DNA from: an uncultured Actinomyces sp.
GTDB lineage: Bacteria; Actinomycetota; Actinomycetes; Actinomycetales; Actinomycetaceae
Direction: 5' to 3'
Length of the DNA stretch: 10,189 bases
NCBI GenBank assembly: GCA_938022345.1
Contig: CALIEP010000144.1
Coordinates: forward strand, 1 to 10,189
Shown here: piece after piece, positions 8,453 to 10,189 of the stretch
How the letters are laid out: each line of letters begins with the position of its first letter
How positions within the stretch are numbered: position 1 is the first letter of the stretch
The notes under the pieces: model-generated
What the model was told of the DNA's origin: nothing
Seen by the model: the letters and a program-made list of their open reading frames with translations, nothing else
Database searches by the model: none
Position numbers and translations under genes: made by a program

Positions 8453-8491
8453 ATGGGTGTGGCCCGCGCGTTGTGCGCGGGCCACACCCAT
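8453..8491 (+). terminator. Strong hairpin after bioY, probably serving both convergent transcripts
   Basis: A perfect 17-base inverted repeat pairs 8453-8469 (ATGGGTGTGGCCCGCGC) with 8475-8491 around a 5-base loop. It starts 19 bases after the bioY stop. There is no strong T run on either side (ATATCGTTTG on the + strand), as is common for GC-rich actinobacterial terminators. It lies between bioY and the end of the tadA frame, so a bidirectional role is likely. Confidence 0.8.
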
Positions 8492-8500
8492 ATCGTTTGA

Positions 8501-8525
8501 TGAGGAGCGCTCGGCGCTTTCCTCA
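8501..8525 (-). terminator. Second hairpin, 3' of the tadA frame
   Basis: TGAGGAGCGC (8501-8510) pairs with GCGC (8514-8517) plus TCCTCA (8520-8525), leaving a TCG loop and a 2-base bulge. It lies 8 bases beyond the TAG that ends the extended tadA frame on the minus strand. With the hairpin at 8453-8491 it would form a tandem stop for transcripts reading leftward. It is weaker than its neighbour and has no T run. Confidence 0.5.
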
Positions 8526-8533
8526 CGGTCGGA

Positions 8534-8983
8534 CTACTCCTGGGTGGCCCTTCCATGCTTTGACGCGCGTGTACGAACAACAATCCCGGCCGTTCCGGGG
8601 ACAAACTCAGCGGGCTTGAGCTGAGGAAGCACCAGAGGCTGCTTCGCTTGAACAGTGGACGGCGTAGCTCTTTGAGGAGCCTGCTGAGCCTGGGAGCTCG
8701 TCTGAGGGGCGTCGTTCGTAGCCGCGTACGAGCGCACCCGACGAGGAGGCACCGAGCTGTGGCCATTGTGCGAAGCTGTAGCGGTCGGGTCGACGTCTGG
8801 GGTTTGTTGCGCGGCAGAGGCCTCGGGAATGGAAATTTCCGGCTGGGCATGAGAAGCCGCCCAGCCACTCAGGGTTTCAATTTCAGCTTCTTTAGATTCA
8901 CGTTCACGCGGAGGGATTCCAACGAAGGGATTGTCCGGACGATCCCGACGCGTTTCGAAGAATGCACGAAGCTGGACGGTTGC
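8534..8983 (-). pseudogene. tadA: In-frame continuation of tadA beyond its TAA: end of the conserved fold plus a Pro/Ala/Gln-rich tail
   Basis: This fills the space between the bioY terminator and the apparent tadA stop. Read on the minus strand in the tadA frame it is open for 149 codons. It begins ATVQLRAFFETRRDRP, which matches the last helix of TadA proteins (a pattern like LLxxFFxxRR), and should therefore belong to the same protein. About 130 further residues follow, rich in Pro, Ala, Gln and Ser and probably disordered. They include a basic PPRRVRSYAA stretch and end in PQLKPAEFVPGTAGIVVRTR and a short polar tail. It ends at TAG (8534-8536) just before a hairpin, as expected for a real gene end. 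Codon use resembles the neighbouring genes. I do not recognise the tail as a known domain. No separate ribosome binding site or upstream start was seen. Confidence 0.7.
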
Positions 8984-8986
8984 TTA
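8984..8986 (-). other. In-frame TAA inside the conserved C-terminal region of tadA
   Basis: On the minus strand the codons read GCT CAG TAA GCA ACC GTC CAG. The next residues, ATVQLRAFFETRR, fit the TadA C-terminal helix. CAA or GAA would each need one base change to give TAA. Confidence 0.9.
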
Positions 8987-9394
8987 CTGAGCCAGAACTC
9001 CGGGGACGACCTCGACATGGTGATTGAGGCGAGAATCACGAAGAACATCGCGCAGTGACCCAGCAGCTCCAGCCTTGGGGTCCCACGCGCCAAAGACAAC
9101 GCGATCAACGCGAGATGAAACAATTGCACCCGCGCACATCGTGCAGGGCTCCAGGGTGACAACCAGCGTGCAACCGATGAGATTCCATCGATTCAAACGC
9201 TTTCCGGCCTCTCGCAGGGCCATAATCTCAGCGTGACCGCAGGGATCGTGCTCGGCCTCGCGGCAATTCCAACCGCGGCCAATAATCCGTCCTACTGAGT
9301 CAATAACGACCGCACCCACGGGGACATCTCCCGATTCGCGTGCTTTATTCGCCAGGAAGAGTGCGCGGGACATCGCTTCTTTGTACTGATCCAT
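8984..9394 (-). CDS. tadA: tRNA-specific adenosine deaminase TadA, cut short by an in-frame TAA
   Basis: TadA converts adenosine 34 of tRNA-Arg(ACG) to inosine, a normally essential step in decoding arginine codons. The 136 residues before the TAA contain the deaminase zinc site: His54 and the proton-shuttling Glu56 in GHAEIMALREA, and Cys84/Cys87 in TLEPCTMCAGA. They also contain ESGDVPVGAVV and the family block FGAWDPKAGAAGSLRDVLRD. The start is ATG 9394 because AAGGGG lies 8 bases upstream; an in-frame GTG at 9403 overlaps that ribosome binding site. TAA at 8984-8986 falls after VVPGVLAQ, in the last part of the conserved fold, and the missing helix follows in the same frame. Homologs usually have Glu or Gln around this place. 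If the stop is real, the protein lacks its terminal helix, which in TadA lies near the tRNA-binding surface. The gene diverges from upp. Confidence 0.93.
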   Translation of the reverse strand: MDQYKEAMSRALFLANKARESGDVPVGAVVIDSVGRIIGRGWNCREAEHDPCGHAEIMALREAGKRLNRWNLIGCTLVVTLEPCTMCAGAIVSSRVDRVVFGAWDPKAGAAGSLRDVLRDSRLNHHVEVVPGVLAQ

Positions 9395-9402
9395 AGTTGC
9401 CA

Positions 9403-9408
9403 CCCCTT
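9403..9408 (-). promoter_or_regulatory. Ribosome binding site of tadA
   Basis: AAGGGG on the minus strand lies 8 bases before the ATG at 9394. It decides the start in favour of MDQYKEAM and against the GTG at 9403, whose G is part of the site itself. Confidence 0.75.
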
Positions 9409-9423
9409 CAGCCTATCGCGTAA

Positions 9424-9429
9424 ACCCTA
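9424..9429 (-). promoter_or_regulatory. Possible -10 element for tadA
   Basis: TAGGGT on the minus strand fits the loose actinobacterial TANNNT pattern. It would start transcription near 9417 and leave a short leader containing the ribosome binding site. The -35 position (TGGTTC, 17 bases upstream) is a poor match, so this is tentative. TAGGCT at 9410-9415 also fits the pattern but would start transcription inside the ribosome binding site. Confidence 0.3.
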
Positions 9430-9439
9430 CTTCGCGGGT

Positions 9440-9445
9440 TACTCT
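9440..9445 (+). promoter_or_regulatory. Possible -10 element for a leaderless upp transcript
   Basis: TACTCT (TANNNT) ends 6 bases before the upp ATG, the spacing that places the transcription start at or next to the A of the start codon. No Shine-Dalgarno sequence precedes the ATG. Leaderless mRNAs are frequent in actinobacteria. No convincing -35 hexamer is visible. Confidence 0.45.
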
Positions 9446-9451
9446 TGAACC

Positions 9452-10090
9452 ATGCGCCTTCATATTGCTGATCACCCACTCATTGCCCACAAGCTCACCG
9501 TTCTGCGTGACCGCGACACCCACTCGGCAACTTTCCGCCAACTGGTTGACGAATTGGTCACCCTTCTTGCGTACGAGGCCACACGCCACGTCTCAACCAC
9601 TGAGATCGCAATCAACACTCCTGTCGCGCCTACCGTTGGCAAGCGCATTAGCGAGCCGCGCCCCATCGTAGTCCCCGTACTTCGTGCTGGGCTGGGAATG
9701 CTCGAAGGAATGACCCGTCTTCTCCCCACCGCCGAGGTTGGCTTCTTGGGAATGAAGCGCGATGAAAAGACTCTTGAGGTCGAGACCTACGCAAACCGTC
9801 TTCCCGAAGATCTGTCGGGCCGCCAGTGCTTCGTTCTGGATCCGATGCTCGCAACCGGTCACACCATGGTTGCCGCAACCAAGTACCTCTTCGATCGCGG
9901 AGCTAAAGACGTGACCTGCGTCTGCCTGCTGGCTGCTCCCGAGGGCCTGAAGGTTCTAGAAGACTTCGTGGGTGATCGTGCAGATGTGACCGTCGTTGTC
10001 GCTTCGGTTGACGAGCGCCTCAACGAAAAGTCCTACATCGTCCCTGGTCTGGGTGACGCCGGCGACCGCCTCTACGGCATTGTCGACTGA
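9452..10090 (+). CDS. upp: Uracil phosphoribosyltransferase
   Basis: Upp makes UMP from uracil and 5-phosphoribosyl 1-pyrophosphate (PRPP) in the cytosol, salvaging pyrimidines. The 212-residue protein has the normal length. It contains PVLRAGLGMLEGMTRLLPTA, GFLGMKRDEKTLEVETYANR, the PRPP-binding loop VLDPMLATGHTMVAA (residues 128-142) and the C-terminal uracil-binding motif YIVPGLGDAGDRLYG. His137 in the PRPP loop stands where many bacterial enzymes have Gly, Ser or Asn; the rest of the loop is standard, so activity is expected. The ATG at 9452 gives the usual N-terminus (MRLHIADHPLIAHKLTVLRD) and has no ribosome binding site, fitting a leaderless mRNA. It is transcribed away from tadA across a 57-base gap, ends with TGA and is followed by its own terminator, so it appears to be a single-gene unit. 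Confidence 0.96.
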   Translation: MRLHIADHPLIAHKLTVLRDRDTHSATFRQLVDELVTLLAYEATRHVSTTEIAINTPVAPTVGKRISEPRPIVVPVLRAGLGMLEGMTRLLPTAEVGFLGMKRDEKTLEVETYANRLPEDLSGRQCFVLDPMLATGHTMVAATKYLFDRGAKDVTCVCLLAAPEGLKVLEDFVGDRADVTVVVASVDERLNEKSYIVPGLGDAGDRLYGIVD

Positions 10091-10120
10091 GTTGAGCTCC
10101 GCTTAGATTCCTCAAAACTC

Positions 10121-10153
10121 AAGGTGGCCACGTCCAAGGGACGTGGCCACCTT
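10121..10153 (+). terminator. Rho-independent-like terminator after upp
   Basis: A perfect 15-base inverted repeat (10121-10135 AAGGTGGCCACGTCC, and 10139-10153) with a 3-base loop lies 30 bases after the upp stop, followed by only a short T-containing stretch (CTTTATG). The remaining bases to the window end (10154-10189) show no feature I can support. Confidence 0.85.
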
Positions 10154-10189
10154 TATGCGTGCGGGACACATGTGCGTGTGGGGGGCGCG

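Noticed and set aside
8176..8868. Minus-strand open frame of 230 codons between tadA and bioY
   Set aside because: It runs through both hairpins into antisense of bioY and its translation is Arg/Pro-rich without family resemblance. The tadA-frame reading of the same stretch gives the expected TadA C-terminal helix.
822..8986. A changed genetic code with TAA and TAG both read as glutamine
   Set aside because: bioY ends at TAA (8431) at normal family length just before a strong hairpin, and the extended tadA frame ends at TAG (8534) just before a hairpin. Reading these as sense would carry both proteins through terminators into antisense sequence. Local read-through or errors remain possible.
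9423..9440. AACCC/GGGTT inverted repeat as an operator
   Set aside because: The arms are only 5 bases with an 8-base loop, common by chance; no regulator family motif was recognised.

Overview
This window looks like part of the chromosome of a high-GC actinobacterium. The evidence is a giant single-chain type I fatty acid synthase (FAS-I), with acpS directly behind it, and GC-rich codon use. FAS-I occurs in only some actinobacterial groups (Corynebacteriales/Mycobacteriales, Bifidobacteriaceae, Actinomycetaceae). The protein style suggests an Actinomycetaceae member (Actinomyces/Schaalia-like); that is inference from memory, not a database match.

Layout. Bases 3-7292 (+) hold the last ~2,430 codons of fas, running from the enoyl reductase region to the ketosynthase end; the acyltransferase and most of the reductase lie upstream of the window. 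acpS (7301-7822, +) starts 8 bases after fas, and bioY (7819-8433, +) overlaps acpS by four bases (ATGA). Hairpins at 8453-8491 and 8501-8525 separate this operon from the convergent tadA (-). The tadA core is 8984-9394, and the same frame stays open to 8534. tadA diverges from upp (9452-10090, +), which ends at a strong hairpin (10121-10153). There is no mobile element, CRISPR array, tRNA or rRNA.

How the genes work together. FAS-I makes long acyl chains from acetyl- and malonyl-CoA. AcpS attaches the phosphopantetheine arm to its internal ACP domain. BioY probably imports biotin, the cofactor of the carboxylase that makes malonyl-CoA. The three genes therefore form a fatty-acid synthesis unit. 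TadA (tRNA wobble deamination) and Upp (uracil salvage) are housekeeping neighbours.

The main oddity is three in-frame stop codons inside otherwise well-preserved conserved genes: TAG at 822 and TAA at 5262 in fas, and TAA at 8984 in tadA (minus strand). In each case the family's sequence resumes in the same frame immediately afterwards, with no frameshift, and each stop is one substitution from a Gln or Glu codon. Catalytic residues of every visible FAS domain are present. The simplest explanations are consensus/base errors or damage (C-to-T or G-to-T), or very recent nonsense mutations; true stop-codon read-through is a less likely alternative. A wholesale code change is disfavoured because bioY ends at TAA, and the extended tadA frame ends at TAG just before a hairpin.
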